The notes under the pieces: generated by a model
What the model saw: only the letters and a program-made list of their open reading frames with translations
Told to the model about the DNA's origin: nothing
The model's database searches: none
Position numbers and translations under genes: made by a program
Assembly: GCF_000281715.2 (NCBI RefSeq)
Contig: NZ_CP124576.1
Location: 1,371,501 to 1,435,500 of the forward strand
DNA: 64,000 bases
Source of the DNA: Sphingobium sp. AP49
Lineage (GTDB): Bacteria > Pseudomonadota > Alphaproteobacteria > Sphingomonadales > Sphingomonadaceae
Direction of reading: 5' to 3'
Shown here: piece after piece, positions 28,855 through 38,756 of the stretch
How the letters are laid out: each line of letters starts with the position of its first letter
Position numbering within the stretch: position 1 is the stretch's first letter

Positions 28855-29714
28855 GCCTTATCCGGCGTCGACCATTTCTGTCCGCTTTGCTGTTCCTGCT
28901 GCTGATCGCGGTGGCAGGGCCGCTCTGGTTGTTGATGAATGCGCGCGCCATGCCGGTCGTGCGGCGCGCCGATGTTGTGCTGCCCTTCCCGGCGGGCGCG
29001 CCGCAGCAGCCGATCAAGGTCGCGCTGCTGACCGACACGCATCTGTCGGGACCGGACAACAGCCCGGCGCGGATGGCGCGGATCGTGGCCCAAATCAACG
29101 GCCTCAAGCCCGACCTGATCCTGCTGGGCGGCGACTATATCGGCGACAATAAATGGGGCGCGACCTATGATGCGCGCGCCGCCATTGCGCCCTTCGCCGG
29201 GCTGCGCGCGCCGATGGGCGTGGTCGCGGTGCTGGGCAATCATGACAGCCGCAGCAGGAAGAACCGGGTGGCGCTGAGCGCCGCCGACTGGCAGCGCGTC
29301 TTTGCCGATCTGGGCATCACCCTGGTCCAGGATAGCGCGGTTCGGCGCGGACCGCTGGCGATCGGCGGGTTAAAGGACATCTACACCCGCAAGATCGACA
29401 TGCCCGACACGCTGAAGGCAATGCAGGCTGTCGGTGGCGCGCCGGTGATCCTGTCGCACGGACCGGATGTCTTTCCGCTGCTGCCCGATGCGCCGTCGCT
29501 GACCTTGGTGGGGCATACCCATTGCGGACAGGTGGCACTGCCCTTTGCCGGGATCGTCTATGTCCCCTCCAAATATGGCACCCGCTATGCCTGCGGTCGC
29601 TATCAGGATGGCAAGAAGGCGATGATCGTGTCCGGCGGCGTCGGCACCAGCGGCCTGCCTTTCCGCATGCTGGCGCCGCCCGATATCTGGCTGATCACCA
29701 TCCGTCCTCGATGA
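28851..29714 (+). CDS. membrane-anchored metallophosphoesterase (YkuE-like)
   Basis: 287 residues from a TTG start overlapping the glmU stop (TTGA), with GCGGAAG and AAGG upstream. The N-terminal hydrophobic segment (FLSALLFLLLIAVAGPLWLL) anchors it. The calcineurin-like motifs are all present: LLTDTHLSG, LGGDYIGD, LGNHDS, LSHGPD and VGHTHCGQV. Relatives such as YkuE and LpxG act on nucleotide-linked or lipid phosphates. The glmU coupling suggests an envelope substrate, which is inference. Confidence 0.88.
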   Translation: MSLIRRRPFLSALLFLLLIAVAGPLWLLMNARAMPVVRRADVVLPFPAGAPQQPIKVALLTDTHLSGPDNSPARMARIVAQINGLKPDLILLGGDYIGDNKWGATYDARAAIAPFAGLRAPMGVVAVLGNHDSRSRKNRVALSAADWQRVFADLGITLVQDSAVRRGPLAIGGLKDIYTRKIDMPDTLKAMQAVGGAPVILSHGPDVFPLLPDAPSLTLVGHTHCGQVALPFAGIVYVPSKYGTRYACGRYQDGKKAMIVSGGVGTSGLPFRMLAPPDIWLITIRPR

Positions 29715-29830
29715 CATTCTTTTCATGCCTCAGCCATGGCGCTGTCGCCTGACCGGCATTAATGGCATGGCGACAAAGCAGCCCTATATGGGCGGCATCT
29801 GACTAATCTGGTTCGGCGGGGCTTTCCACC

Positions 29831-31654
29831 ATGTGCGGTATCATCGGAATTATCGGTAACGATCAGGTTGCGGAGCGGCTGGTCGACGGCCTCAAGCGGC
29901 TGGAATATCGCGGCTATGACAGCGCCGGCGTCGCCACGGTGCATGATGGCATGATCGATCGCCGCCGCGCCGAGGGCAAACTCAACAATCTGGTCAGGGA
30001 ACTTAGCCAGTCGCCGCTGGCCGGCACCATCGGCATTGCCCATACCCGTTGGGCCACCCATGGCGCGCCGACCACCAGCAATGCCCATCCTCATGCGACC
30101 GGCGAAGTGGCGCTGGTCCACAATGGCATCATCGAGAATTTCAAGCCGCTGCGCGATGAGTTGATCGGCCGCGGCCGTACCTTCGACAGCCAGACCGATA
30201 CCGAGGTCGTCGCCCATCTGGTCAGCGAACTGGTCGAGCAGGGCGCCAGCCCAAAGGATGCCGTGGCCCAGGTGCTGCCGCGCCTGCACGGCGCCTTCGC
30301 GCTCGCCATCCTGTTCAAGAGCCATCCCGACATGCTGATCGGCGCGCGCCTCGGCTCGCCACTGGTCGTGGGCTATGGCGATGGCGAGACCTTCCTGGGC
30401 TCCGACGCGCTGGCGCTGGCGCCGCTGACCCAGCGCATCGCCTATCTGGAAGAAGGCGATTGGGTCGTCATCACCAAGGACGGCGCCGAAATCTTCGACA
30501 AGGACAATGTTCCGGTCGAGCGTCCGGTTACCATCAGCGGCGTGTCCGGCGCGATGATCGACAAGGGCAATCACCGCCACTTCATGCAGAAGGAAATCTA
30601 TGAGCAGCCGGTCGTCGTGGCCCAGACGCTCAAGGCCTATCTGCAGCGGATGGACGACCGCGTGTCGCTGCCGATCCCCGATTTCGACCTGTCGACCATC
30701 CGCCGCGTCACCATCGTCGCCTGCGGCACCAGCTTCTATGCCGGCATGGTCGCGCGCTACTGGTTCGAGCAGTTCGCCCGCGTGCCGGTCGATTTGGATT
30801 TCGCTTCCGAGTTCCGCTATCGCGAACCGGTGATGGAGGAGGGCGGCCTCGCCCTCTTCATCAGCCAGTCGGGCGAGACCGCCGACACGCTGGCCGCGCT
30901 GCGCTATGCCAAGGCACAGGGGCAGAAGATCGCTGTCGTCGTCAATGTGCCGACCAGCTCGATGGCGCGCGAGGCGGACCTGCTGCTGCCGACCCATGCG
31001 GGGCCGGAAATCGGCGTCGCCTCGACCAAGGCCTTCACCTGCCAGCTTGCCGTGCTCGCCGCCTTCGCCGCCAATCTGGCGCGGGCCAAGGGCAAGCTCA
31101 GCGCCAAGGACGAGAAGGAAATCGTCCGGCACCTCGCCGAAGCGCCCGCCGCGATCAACGGCGCGCTCGCCTATGACGAGGCGATCGAGGCGATGGCCCA
31201 TCATATCGTCCCGGCGCGTGACGTCCTCTATCTGGGGCGCGGCACCGACTATCCGCTGGCGCTCGAAGGCGCGCTCAAGCTCAAGGAAATCAGCTATATC
31301 CATGCCGAAGGCTATGCCGCCGGAGAGATGAAGCATGGGCCGATCGCGCTGATCGACGAGCTGGTGCCGGTGATCGTGATCGCGCCCAGCGGCCCCTTGT
31401 TCGAGAAAACCGTCAGCAACATGCAGGAAGTGCAGGCGCGCGGCGGCAAGGTGGTGCTGATCTCCGACTATGACGGGGTGCAGGCGGCGGGCGAGGGATG
31501 CCTTGCCACCATCACCATGCCCAAGGTCCACCCGCTGATCGCGCCGATGGTCTATGCCGTGCCGGTGCAACTGCTCGCCTATCATGTCGCCGTGCTCAAG
31601 GGCACGGATGTCGACCAGCCGCGCAACCTGGCAAAGTCCGTCACGGTGGAGTGA
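29831..31654 (+). CDS. glmS: glutamine-fructose-6-phosphate aminotransferase
   Basis: 607-residue GlmS. Mature Cys2 (after Met removal) in MCGIIGIIG is the glutaminase nucleophile; the N-terminal Ntn domain includes HTRWATHGAPT and HNGIIENF. Two SIS isomerase domains follow, with CGTSFYAG and SQSGETADT in the first and GRGTDYPLALEGALKLKE in the second, ending LAKSVTVE. It forms glucosamine-6-phosphate, the entry to the pathway GlmU finishes, and lies 116 bases after the metallophosphoesterase gene. I saw no glmS ribozyme-like element upstream, as expected in Gram-negatives. Confidence 0.97.
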   Translation: MCGIIGIIGNDQVAERLVDGLKRLEYRGYDSAGVATVHDGMIDRRRAEGKLNNLVRELSQSPLAGTIGIAHTRWATHGAPTTSNAHPHATGEVALVHNGIIENFKPLRDELIGRGRTFDSQTDTEVVAHLVSELVEQGASPKDAVAQVLPRLHGAFALAILFKSHPDMLIGARLGSPLVVGYGDGETFLGSDALALAPLTQRIAYLEEGDWVVITKDGAEIFDKDNVPVERPVTISGVSGAMIDKGNHRHFMQKEIYEQPVVVAQTLKAYLQRMDDRVSLPIPDFDLSTIRRVTIVACGTSFYAGMVARYWFEQFARVPVDLDFASEFRYREPVMEEGGLALFISQSGETADTLAALRYAKAQGQKIAVVVNVPTSSMAREADLLLPTHAGPEIGVASTKAFTCQLAVLAAFAANLARAKGKLSAKDEKEIVRHLAEAPAAINGALAYDEAIEAMAHHIVPARDVLYLGRGTDYPLALEGALKLKEISYIHAEGYAAGEMKHGPIALIDELVPVIVIAPSGPLFEKTVSNMQEVQARGGKVVLISDYDGVQAAGEGCLATITMPKVHPLIAPMVYAVPVQLLAYHVAVLKGTDVDQPRNLAKSVTVE

Positions 31655-31708
31655 GCCGGGCTACCCCTGCCGTCGTGATGGCAGGGGCCTTGGCTGCTCC
31701 CGCTTCGA

Positions 31709-33322
31709 TCAGCCACCACCCGGCGAATTATGCCCACCGGCCGGCACCGGTCCGCCGCTCGGCGCGTGGCTGTGGTCGGGATTGCTGTCCCAGTCGATAT
31801 GATAAAGGTCGAACCGGCGGTCGCGCAGGTTGCGCACCGTGCCTTCGGCCCGTGCCCAGCTCAGATCGGCCAGGTTCACGTCCGCCATCGTCAGCGTCTC
31901 GACATTCTCGCTCGCCTCCGCCGCGATGCCGTCGCGGGCGAAGGGCAGGTCGCACGGGGTCAGGATCGCGCTCTGGGCATATTGAATGTCCATATTGTCG
32001 ACGTTTGGCAGGTTGCCGACATTGCCCGACATCACGACATAGCATTGATTCTCGATCGCCCGGGCCTGCGCGCAATAGCGCACGCGCATATATCCCAGGC
32101 GCGAGTCGGTGCAGAAGGGAACGAAGATGATGCGCGCCCCCTGGTCGACCAGGCGCCGAGCCAGTTCGGGAAATTCGCTGTCATAACAGATCAGCACCCC
32201 GATCGGTCCGCAGTCGGTCTGGATCACGTCGAGCGCGTCGCCACCCTTGATGTTCCACCAAAAGGCCTCGTTAGGGGTCGGGTGGATCTTTTCCTGGGTG
32301 TGGACCGATCCGTCGCGCAGCGCAACATAGGCGATATTCTGGATGTCGCCATCATCGGCGCGGGTCGGGTGCGATCCGCCGATGATGTTGATATTATATT
32401 CCAGCGCCATCCGCGTGAGTTCCTTGGTCAGGCGCGGGGTGTAGCCGGTCAGTTTGTCGATCGCCTCGATCGGGTTCAGCTTCTTGGTCTCGAACGAGAG
32501 CAGGGGCAGGGTGAACAGCTCGGGGAAGACGATGAAGTCCGACCGGTAATCGGCCGCGACATCGACGAAATATTCGATGTTGCGGATGAACTCGTCGAAA
32601 TCCTTCACCGCGCGCGCTTGGAGCTGGCAGGTGGCGAGGCGGACGCTCTCCACCCCGCGCGGCACCCGCATCTCCGGCGCCTCGTCCGGGTCGACATAGG
32701 GATTGCGCCAGACGAGGTGGGCGGCATGGCCGTCCGACTGCTTGTCTTCGGGCAGGTAATTTTCCAGCACGCCCAGCGGCTCGAACTGGTTCTTGAGCTG
32801 AAAGCTGATGACCTGGTCGCGCATCTTGCCGCTGACCACTTTCTCCAGATAGTCGGCCGGGCTGCCGGTGCGGCGCTTGGCCCGGGCATAGCCGGGCATG
32901 CGGCCCGCGATGACGATGCCGTGCAGGTCCAGTTCCTCGGCCAGTTCCTTGCGCTCGTCATAGAGGCGCTGGCCGATGCGCAGGCCACGCAGCTTGGGAT
33001 CGACCGCCATTTCATAGCCATAAAGCCATTCGCCCGCCGCGCTGTGCCGGGTGCCGAAGCCATTGGCGGTGATCTCCTCCCAGTCATGATGGGAAAAGGC
33101 CATCGCCTTGCTGACGCGCATGGTGGCGCAATAGCCCACGACCTTGCTGTCATAGAGGGCGACGAAGCAGCCATTGGGGAAATTGTTGATCTGGCCGCGG
33201 ATCGTGGCCAGCGAATAATTGGGCATGCCGGGATAGGCCCGGGCGATCAGCCGCTGGATGCCGCGCACATCGGCCGGCACCGCCGCCCGGACTTCCAGGC
33301 GCTTCTTGGCTGTCGTCGTCAT
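31709..33322 (-). CDS. GNAT acetyltransferase / carbon-nitrogen hydrolase (nitrilase family) fusion
   Basis: 537 residues. Residues about 10-180 form a GNAT-like N-acyltransferase domain (YEMAVDPKLRGLRIGQRLYD is the acetyl-CoA loop). About 220-520 is a nitrilase-superfamily domain with the Glu-Lys-Cys triad: FPELFTL, QEKIHPTP and LICYDSEFPE. The ATG at 33322 with GGGAGCG upstream is better than an in-frame codon 18 bases earlier. The fusion architecture is known from many proteobacteria; the substrate is unknown. It ends with a Gly/Pro-rich tail, convergent with glmS. Confidence 0.93.
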   Translation of the reverse strand: MTTTAKKRLEVRAAVPADVRGIQRLIARAYPGMPNYSLATIRGQINNFPNGCFVALYDSKVVGYCATMRVSKAMAFSHHDWEEITANGFGTRHSAAGEWLYGYEMAVDPKLRGLRIGQRLYDERKELAEELDLHGIVIAGRMPGYARAKRRTGSPADYLEKVVSGKMRDQVISFQLKNQFEPLGVLENYLPEDKQSDGHAAHLVWRNPYVDPDEAPEMRVPRGVESVRLATCQLQARAVKDFDEFIRNIEYFVDVAADYRSDFIVFPELFTLPLLSFETKKLNPIEAIDKLTGYTPRLTKELTRMALEYNINIIGGSHPTRADDGDIQNIAYVALRDGSVHTQEKIHPTPNEAFWWNIKGGDALDVIQTDCGPIGVLICYDSEFPELARRLVDQGARIIFVPFCTDSRLGYMRVRYCAQARAIENQCYVVMSGNVGNLPNVDNMDIQYAQSAILTPCDLPFARDGIAAEASENVETLTMADVNLADLSWARAEGTVRNLRDRRFDLYHIDWDSNPDHSHAPSGGPVPAGGHNSPGGG

Positions 33323-33347
33323 TATTCGCTCCCGTCGCATCGATCCG

Positions 33348-33382
33348 AAAAGGAAAAGGCGGCGCCGGGATGCGGCGCCGCC
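33348..33382 (-). terminator. intrinsic terminator of icd
   Basis: GGCGGCGCC and GGCGCCGCC make a perfect 9-bp stem with a 7-base loop, and on the minus strand the hairpin runs into TTTTCCTTTT. It lies 60 bases after the icd stop and separates it from the GNAT-nitrilase gene on the same strand. Confidence 0.88.
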
Positions 33383-33441
33383 TCGTTCCGTTTCCGTATT
33401 GAAAGCTTCAGGAAGCGATCAGTTCCGGCAGAAGGCCCTTA

Positions 33442-34662
33442 TCAGGCCCACTTGGCCATTTCGGCTTCCAGGTTGACGCGGATCTGCTCGAAGAACTGCT
33501 CCGTGGTCATCCAGGCCTGTTCCGGGCCGATCAGCAGCGCCAGATCCTTGGTCATCGCGCCGCTCTCGACGGTCTTGATGCAGACCTGCTCCAGCGTCTC
33601 GGCGAACTTGGTGACTTCGGGGGTGCCGTCGAACTTGCCGCGGAACGACAGGCCCTGGGTCCAGGCGAAGATCGAGGCGATCGGGTTGGTCGAGGTCGCC
33701 TTGCCCTGCTGGTGCTGGCGATAGTGACGGGTGACGGTGCCGTGCGCGGCTTCGGCTTCCACGGTCTTGCCGTCGGGCGAGAGCAGGACGGAGGTCATCA
33801 GGCCGAGCGAGCCGAAGCCCTGGGCCACGGTGTCGGACTGGACGTCGCCGTCATAATTCTTGCACGCCCAGACGAACTTGCCGCTCCACTTCAGCGCCGA
33901 TGCGACCATGTCGTCGATCAGGCGATGTTCGTAGATGATGCCCTTGGCCTTGAACGCTTCGGCGAATTCGGCGTCGAACACTTCCTGGAACAGGTCCTTG
34001 AAGCGGCCGTCATAGGCCTTGAGGATGGTGTTCTTGGTCGACAGGTACAGCGGCCATCCACGGTCGAGCGCATAGTTCATGCTGGCGCGGGCGAAATCGC
34101 GGATCGAATCGTCGAGATTGTACATGCCCATGGCAACGCCGGCCGAGGGGAAGTCGAACACGTCCTTCTCGATCTTCTCGCCATTTTCGCCGTCCCAGAT
34201 CATGCGCAGCTTGCCGGCGCTGGGGACGACGAAGTCGGTCGCCTTATACTGGTCGCCAAAGGCATGGCGGCCGATGACGATCGGGTCGGTCCAGCCCGGC
34301 ACCAGGCGGGGGACATTCTTGATGACGATCGGCTCGCGGAACACGACGCCGCCCAGGATGTTACGGATCGTGCCGTTGGGCGAGCGCCACATCTGCTTGA
34401 GGTTGAATTCCTCGACGCGCGCTTCGTCCGGGGTGATGGTGGCGCACTTCACGCCGACGCCATATTGCTTGATCGCGTTGGCGCAGTCGACGGTGATCTG
34501 GTCGTTGGTCTCGTCGCGCTTCTCGACCGAAAGATCGTAATATTTCAGATCGATGTCGAGATAGGGCTTGATCAGACGCTCACGGATCCATTCCCAGATG
34601 ATGCGGGTCATTTCGTCGCCGTCGATTTCCACGACGGGGTTTTTCACCTTGATCTTCGCCAT
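33442..34662 (-). CDS. icd: NADP-dependent isocitrate dehydrogenase
   Basis: 406-residue eukaryotic/alphaproteobacterial (type II) homodimeric Icd. [36 protein letters not shown] (substrate-binding Ser and Arg) and [27 protein letters not shown] (NADP adenine region) are all present. It converts isocitrate to 2-oxoglutarate, supplying the sucAB-lpd complex. Transcription is separated from the rest of the TCA block and it has its own terminator. Confidence 0.97.
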   Translation of the reverse strand: MAKIKVKNPVVEIDGDEMTRIIWEWIRERLIKPYLDIDLKYYDLSVEKRDETNDQITVDCANAIKQYGVGVKCATITPDEARVEEFNLKQMWRSPNGTIRNILGGVVFREPIVIKNVPRLVPGWTDPIVIGRHAFGDQYKATDFVVPSAGKLRMIWDGENGEKIEKDVFDFPSAGVAMGMYNLDDSIRDFARASMNYALDRGWPLYLSTKNTILKAYDGRFKDLFQEVFDAEFAEAFKAKGIIYEHRLIDDMVASALKWSGKFVWACKNYDGDVQSDTVAQGFGSLGLMTSVLLSPDGKTVEAEAAHGTVTRHYRQHQQGKATSTNPIASIFAWTQGLSFRGKFDGTPEVTKFAETLEQVCIKTVESGAMTKDLALLIGPEQAWMTTEQFFEQIRVNLEAEMAKWA

Positions 34663-34866
34663 AGCGCCTATTCGCCTTCTTCTCTTGGGTGGAATTATGG
34701 GGACGCCCTAGGCAAAGCGGCGCCAATGTTCAACCTTCGACCACCGGTTTTACGGCCGATCATGCGAGGCATGCGCAAGACTGTTGTGCGAAGCCTGTGC
34801 GTACGGGGAGCGAAGGGCCGGGATCGTCGTTGTCAGGATCAATGTCTCCCCCTAAAGACGGTGCCC

Positions 34867-35601
34867 ATGGAAAATGACGAGATCACGATTGCCGCAGGCG
34901 GCAATGTCAAATGGCGCTTCCCTTCGGTCCATCCCGAGGGGGTGAAGTTCGGCGCGATCGCGGCGGCGATCACCGGCCTGTTCTTCGTGATGGGCTGGGA
35001 AATTCTCGGCTGGCTGATGCTGATGGTCACCATCTGGGTGCTGGCCTTCTTCCGCGATCCGATCCGCGCCGTGCCGCAGGATGAAGGTGCGATCATCGCC
35101 CCGGCCGATGGCCTGGTGACCTTGATCCAGCGCGTGCCCCCGCCGCGTGAAATGGCCGGCCCGGACGGTCTGGGCGACCAGCCGATGATCCGCGTCTCGA
35201 TCTTCATGAGCGTATTCGACGTCCATATCAACCGCACGCCGATCGGTGGTACGGTAAAGGCGGTCACCTATATTTCGGGCAAGTTCCTCAACGCCGATCT
35301 CGACAAGGCGAGCGAGGATAATGAGCGCCAGCATATTCTGGTCGAACGGCATGACGGGCTGCGCATCGGCTTTACCCAGATCGCCGGCCTGGTCGCGCGC
35401 CGCATCGTACCCTTTGTGAAGCCGGGCGACATGGTCGCGGCCGGCCAGCGCATCGGCCTCATCCGCTTCGGCAGCCGTGTCGATGTCTATCTGCCCGTCG
35501 GCGTCGCGCCGCGCGTGATCCTGGGCCAGCGCACCGTCGCGGGCGAGACGATCCTGGGGCAGATCGGCGATCGCCGCGTCATCGCGGGCATCCAGCAGTG
35601 A
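34867..35601 (+). CDS. psd: phosphatidylserine decarboxylase
   Basis: 244-residue Psd of the short alphaproteobacterial/archaetidylserine-like type. A hydrophobic pair near residues 30-60 anchors it to the inner membrane. [19 protein letters not shown] and the autocleavage site RFGSRVD, where Gly-Ser is cut to give the pyruvoyl group, identify it. It makes phosphatidylethanolamine. A GTG at 34861 is an alternative start. Its stop overlaps the pssA start. Confidence 0.93.
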   Translation: MENDEITIAAGGNVKWRFPSVHPEGVKFGAIAAAITGLFFVMGWEILGWLMLMVTIWVLAFFRDPIRAVPQDEGAIIAPADGLVTLIQRVPPPREMAGPDGLGDQPMIRVSIFMSVFDVHINRTPIGGTVKAVTYISGKFLNADLDKASEDNERQHILVERHDGLRIGFTQIAGLVARRIVPFVKPGDMVAAGQRIGLIRFGSRVDVYLPVGVAPRVILGQRTVAGETILGQIGDRRVIAGIQQ

Positions 35602-36368
35602 GGCAGCGTCGCGCCGTTCCGCGCGGGCTACGGCGCGGCATCACGCTGCGCATGCTGGCGCCCAATGCGGTGACGGCGATGGCGCTCTGCTTCGGCCTGA
35701 CCGGCGTGCGCTATGGCATATCAGGTGATTGGGAACGGGCGGTATTGTCCATCCTGTTCGCTGGCGTGCTCGATGGCCTTGACGGCCGGATCGCCCGGTT
35801 GCTGCGGGGCGAAAGCCGATTTGGTGCCGAACTGGATTCGCTGTCCGATTCGATCGCCTTCGGCGTCGCGCCCGCGCTGATCCTCTATCTCTGGTCGCTG
35901 CACGCCATGCCGAAATTCGGCTGGATCTTCGCACTGGCCCATGCGCTGTCCTGCGCACTGCGCCTGGCGCGCTTCAACGCCAATATCGATGTCGAGGAAC
36001 AGCCGCACAAATCGGCCGGTTTCCTGACCGGCGTGCCGGCGCCGGCCGGCGCGGGGCTCACCTTCGTGCCGCTCTATCTGTGGCTGGTAAGCGGCGAGGA
36101 GATTTTCCGCGCCTGGTATGTGGTCGCGCCCTGGACTGCCTTCGTCGCTTTCCTGATGATCTCCAACATCGCCACCTATAGCTGGTCGGCGTTGCGGCTA
36201 CGCAAGCGCATCCGGCTGGAACTGATCGCGCTTGTCGGCTTGCTGGCCGCCGCGCTTGCAACCCAGCCCTGGCTGACCCTGTTGCTGATCTGCGGCGTCT
36301 ATGTGTTGCTGATCCCGTTCGGCATCCTGTCCTACGCCAAGGTGCGCAAGCCGCCTGCCACCATTTGA
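35598..36368 (+). CDS. pssA: CDP-diacylglycerol-serine O-phosphatidyltransferase
   Basis: 256-residue integral membrane enzyme. The CDP-alcohol phosphotransferase signature is present: [20 protein letters not shown] and then [11 protein letters not shown] complete the D-G-x2-A-R...G-x3-D-x3-D pattern. About six to eight hydrophobic segments follow. Start GTG at 35598 overlaps the psd stop by 4 bases. With psd it forms the classical two-gene phosphatidylserine to phosphatidylethanolamine route. Confidence 0.94.
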   Translation: MRQRRAVPRGLRRGITLRMLAPNAVTAMALCFGLTGVRYGISGDWERAVLSILFAGVLDGLDGRIARLLRGESRFGAELDSLSDSIAFGVAPALILYLWSLHAMPKFGWIFALAHALSCALRLARFNANIDVEEQPHKSAGFLTGVPAPAGAGLTFVPLYLWLVSGEEIFRAWYVVAPWTAFVAFLMISNIATYSWSALRLRKRIRLELIALVGLLAAALATQPWLTLLLICGVYVLLIPFGILSYAKVRKPPATI

Positions 36369-36382
36369 GGCTGGCGCCCTGT

Positions 36383-36604
36383 TCAGGCGGCGAGGATGCC
36401 GCCGGGCAGGGGGGTGGCGCGCGCTGGCTGGTGCGCGCGGTTCCGCCGGATCCGGATATGATAGACCGGCGGGGTCTGTGGGATCGGCTCGAACAACAGG
36501 GCGGCCACCATCTTCTGATGGTAAAGGGCGAACATCCAGGTGATGGTAGCGGCCGCCAGCAGGAAGGCGGCGGAGAAAATGGTCGCTGCAACAATGGTGA
36601 ACAT
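36383..36604 (-). CDS. small single-pass membrane protein under a LexA-like site
   Basis: 73 residues. MFTIVAATIFSAAFLLAAATITWM is a strong membrane segment and the rest is short, basic and Pro-rich. The ATG at 36604 is used; a GTG at 36637 would add 11 polar residues. The ribosome binding site is poor in either case. I do not recognise a family. Its upstream region holds GAAC-N7-GAAC (minus strand), the alphaproteobacterial LexA operator, so it could be an SOS-induced membrane protein comparable in kind to SidA/DidA of Caulobacter. That role is inference. Confidence 0.5.
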   Translation of the reverse strand: MFTIVAATIFSAAFLLAAATITWMFALYHQKMVAALLFEPIPQTPPVYHIRIRRNRAHQPARATPLPGGILAA

Positions 36605-36688
36605 GGCCGCTGACTTTCTATCTTGCCATTTGCACACTTAGGCGCACTATGCCGATGCAAACGGGCTTTTACCGTGTTTGTTCCACTT

Positions 36689-36703
36689 GTTCACTTTATG
36701 TTC
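36689..36703 (+). promoter_or_regulatory. LexA-type SOS box
   Basis: GTTCACTTTATGTTC matches the alphaproteobacterial LexA operator GTTC-N7-GTTC exactly, with the expected A/T-rich spacer. A third GTTC at 36680 lies five bases before it. It is 85 bases upstream of the 73-residue membrane-protein start (minus) and 158 bases upstream of rpsB (plus). The small gene is the better candidate, since ribosomal protein genes are not known SOS members. Confidence 0.6.
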
Positions 36704-36860
36704 TCGTTTTGAGGGCGAGTCAACCCCTTGCGCAATTGGGTCGGGGCAGGTAAAGGCGCGCCCATTCCACATGGGAATCGACATATCCGGTGCCGGCGGC
36801 GTCTTAGAGGCGCTCCAAGGTTCCTGATTCCCAGAGGTAGCAACCGGAAGGAGAAATATT

Positions 36861-37619
36861 ATGGCGACTCCCGTCGTCACCATGCAGCAATTGATCGAGG
36901 CTGGCGCCCACTTCGGCCACCAGACCCACCGCTGGAACCCGCGGATGAAGCCGTACATCTTCGGCGACCGCAACGGCATCCACATCCTTGACCTGTCGCA
37001 GACCGTGCCGCTCTTCGCGCGCGCTCTCGACTTCGTGTCGGCCACCGTCGCCGGCGGCGGCAAGGTTCTGTTCGTCGGCACCAAGCGCCAGGCCCAGGAT
37101 CCGATCGCCGAAGCCGCTCGCAAGTCGGGCCAGCACTTCGTCAACCATCGCTGGCTGGGCGGTATGCTCACCAACTGGAAGACCATTTCGGGCTCGATCA
37201 AGCGCCTGAAGACCCTTGAGGAAAAGCTGTCGGGCGATACCCACGGCTTCACCAAGAAGGAAGTCCTCCAGATGACCCGCGAGCGCGAGAAGCTGGAACT
37301 GTCGCTGGGCGGCATCCGTGACATGAACGGCATCCCCGATGTCATGTTCGTGATCGACGCCAACAAGGAAGAGCTGGCGATCAAGGAAGCCAACACCCTG
37401 GGTATCCCGGTTGTTGCCATCCTCGATTCGAACGTCTCGCCCGACGGCATTGCCTTCCCGGTTCCCGCGAACGATGACGCCAGCCGCGCCATCCGCCTCT
37501 ACTGCGACGCCATCGCCGCCGCCGCCACCAAGGGCAACCGTGGTGCGCAGCAGGCTTCGGGCATCGATCTGGGCGCTCTGGACGAGCCGCTGGCTGAAGA
37601 AGTCGCCGCCGAAGCCTAA
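36861..37619 (+). CDS. rpsB: 30S ribosomal protein S2
   Basis: 252-residue S2 ([25 protein letters not shown]... typical start, with [11 protein letters not shown] and the [18 protein letters not shown] segment). It binds late to the small subunit together with S1. GGAGAAATATT precedes the ATG. The 256-base upstream region carries a LexA-type box and a short CCCAT...ATGGG hairpin (36761-36775). Classical pairing with tsf follows after 112 bases. Confidence 0.97.
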   Translation: MATPVVTMQQLIEAGAHFGHQTHRWNPRMKPYIFGDRNGIHILDLSQTVPLFARALDFVSATVAGGGKVLFVGTKRQAQDPIAEAARKSGQHFVNHRWLGGMLTNWKTISGSIKRLKTLEEKLSGDTHGFTKKEVLQMTREREKLELSLGGIRDMNGIPDVMFVIDANKEELAIKEANTLGIPVVAILDSNVSPDGIAFPVPANDDASRAIRLYCDAIAAAATKGNRGAQQASGIDLGALDEPLAEEVAAEA

Positions 37620-37648
37620 GCGCGTCGCACGACTGCAAAGTTGACAGG

Positions 37649-37680
37649 CTAGGGCGCGCTCCAGAAGGAACGCGCCCTAG
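37649..37680 (+). terminator. hairpin between rpsB and tsf
   Basis: CTAGGGCGCG and CGCGCCCTAG form a perfect 10-bp stem, with TCC/GGA further inside, followed by TGCTTATCTAAG. This matches the common partial terminator between rpsB and tsf, which lets tsf be expressed at a different level. Confidence 0.55.
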
Positions 37681-37731
37681 TGCTTATCTAAGACCTGCTT
37701 ATTTAACCCCTTTGAATTTAGGAGCCTCAAC

Positions 37732-38658
37732 ATGGCCGAGATTACCGCTGCTGCCGTCAAGGAACTGCGCGACCGTTCGGGCGCGGGCATGATGGACTGC
37801 AAGAAGGCCCTCACCGAAGCCAATGGCGACATCGAAGCGGCAACCGACTGGCTGCGTGCCAAGGGTCTGGCCGCCGCCCAGAAGAAGTCGAGCCGCACCG
37901 CCGCTGAAGGTCTGGTCGGCGTTGCCGTCGCCGGCACCAAGGGCGTCGCCGTCGAAGTGAACAGCGAAACCGACTTCGTTGCCAAGAACGACCAGTTCCA
38001 GGACTTCGTCCGTACCGTGTCGACCGTCGCGCTGGAATCGGGCGCTGCTGACGCAGAAGCGCTGGCTGGCCAGGCTCACCCCGCCGGCGGCACCATCAGC
38101 GAGAAGCTGGTCGCCAACATCGCCACCATCGGCGAGAACCAGAATCTGCGTCGCGTCGCCCATGTCGAAGTGACCGAAGGCGTCGTTGTGCCCTACGTGC
38201 ACAACGCGGCTGCTCCGGGCCTCGGCAAGATCGGCGTGCTCGTTGCGCTCGAAGGCGATGCGCCTGCTGACGTGCTGGAGCCGCTGGGCAAGCAGCTGGC
38301 CATGCACATCGCCGCAGCCTTCCCGCTGGCCCTGTCGGCTGACGACATCGATCCGGCCCTGCTGGAGCGTGAGCGCGCGATCGCGACTGAAAAGGCCGCT
38401 GAATCCGGCAAGCCCGCCGAAATCGTTGCCAAGATGGTCGACGGTGCCGTCGCGAAGTTCGCCAAGGAACAGGCTCTGCTCTCGCAGCTGTTCGTGATGG
38501 ACAACAAGACCCCGGTCGCCGACGTCGTTGCCAAGGCAGCCAAGGATGCCGGCAAGTCGATCACCCTCAAGTCCTATGTCCGCTTCCAGCTGGGCGAGGG
38601 CATCGAGAAGGAAGTCAGCGACTTCGCCGCCGAAGTGGCTGCCGCCGCCGGCGTCTGA
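37732..38658 (+). CDS. tsf: elongation factor Ts
   Basis: 308-residue EF-Ts, the guanine nucleotide exchange factor of EF-Tu. The N-terminal UBA-like domain ([22 protein letters not shown]), then [10 protein letters not shown], which carries the conserved EF-Tu contact, are present. AGGAGCC precedes the ATG at 37732. It ends 26 bases before a good intrinsic terminator. Confidence 0.97.
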   Translation: MAEITAAAVKELRDRSGAGMMDCKKALTEANGDIEAATDWLRAKGLAAAQKKSSRTAAEGLVGVAVAGTKGVAVEVNSETDFVAKNDQFQDFVRTVSTVALESGAADAEALAGQAHPAGGTISEKLVANIATIGENQNLRRVAHVEVTEGVVVPYVHNAAAPGLGKIGVLVALEGDAPADVLEPLGKQLAMHIAAAFPLALSADDIDPALLERERAIATEKAAESGKPAEIVAKMVDGAVAKFAKEQALLSQLFVMDNKTPVADVVAKAAKDAGKSITLKSYVRFQLGEGIEKEVSDFAAEVAAAAGV

Positions 38659-38683
38659 TCGCCGATCGAGCGCAAGCAAAGGG

Positions 38684-38711
38684 AAGGGGCGTCCTGCGGG
38701 GCGCCCTTTTT
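38684..38711 (+). terminator. intrinsic terminator of tsf
   Basis: AAGGGGCG pairs with CGCCCTTT (one G-U) around a 10-base loop and continues into TTTTT. It lies 26 bases after the tsf stop and before the ATPase gene. Confidence 0.85.
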
Positions 38712-38756
38712 CTGTTTCGCTTGCGGGCGAGCATGTGTTCGCTATCGTGATGTGTC

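Noticed and set aside
29715..29830. glmS ribozyme upstream of glmS
   Set aside because: No conserved ribozyme core in the 116 bases, and it is a Gram-positive element.
29759..31585. 608-codon open frame antisense to glmS
   Set aside because: Shadow of glmS, no recognisable domain.
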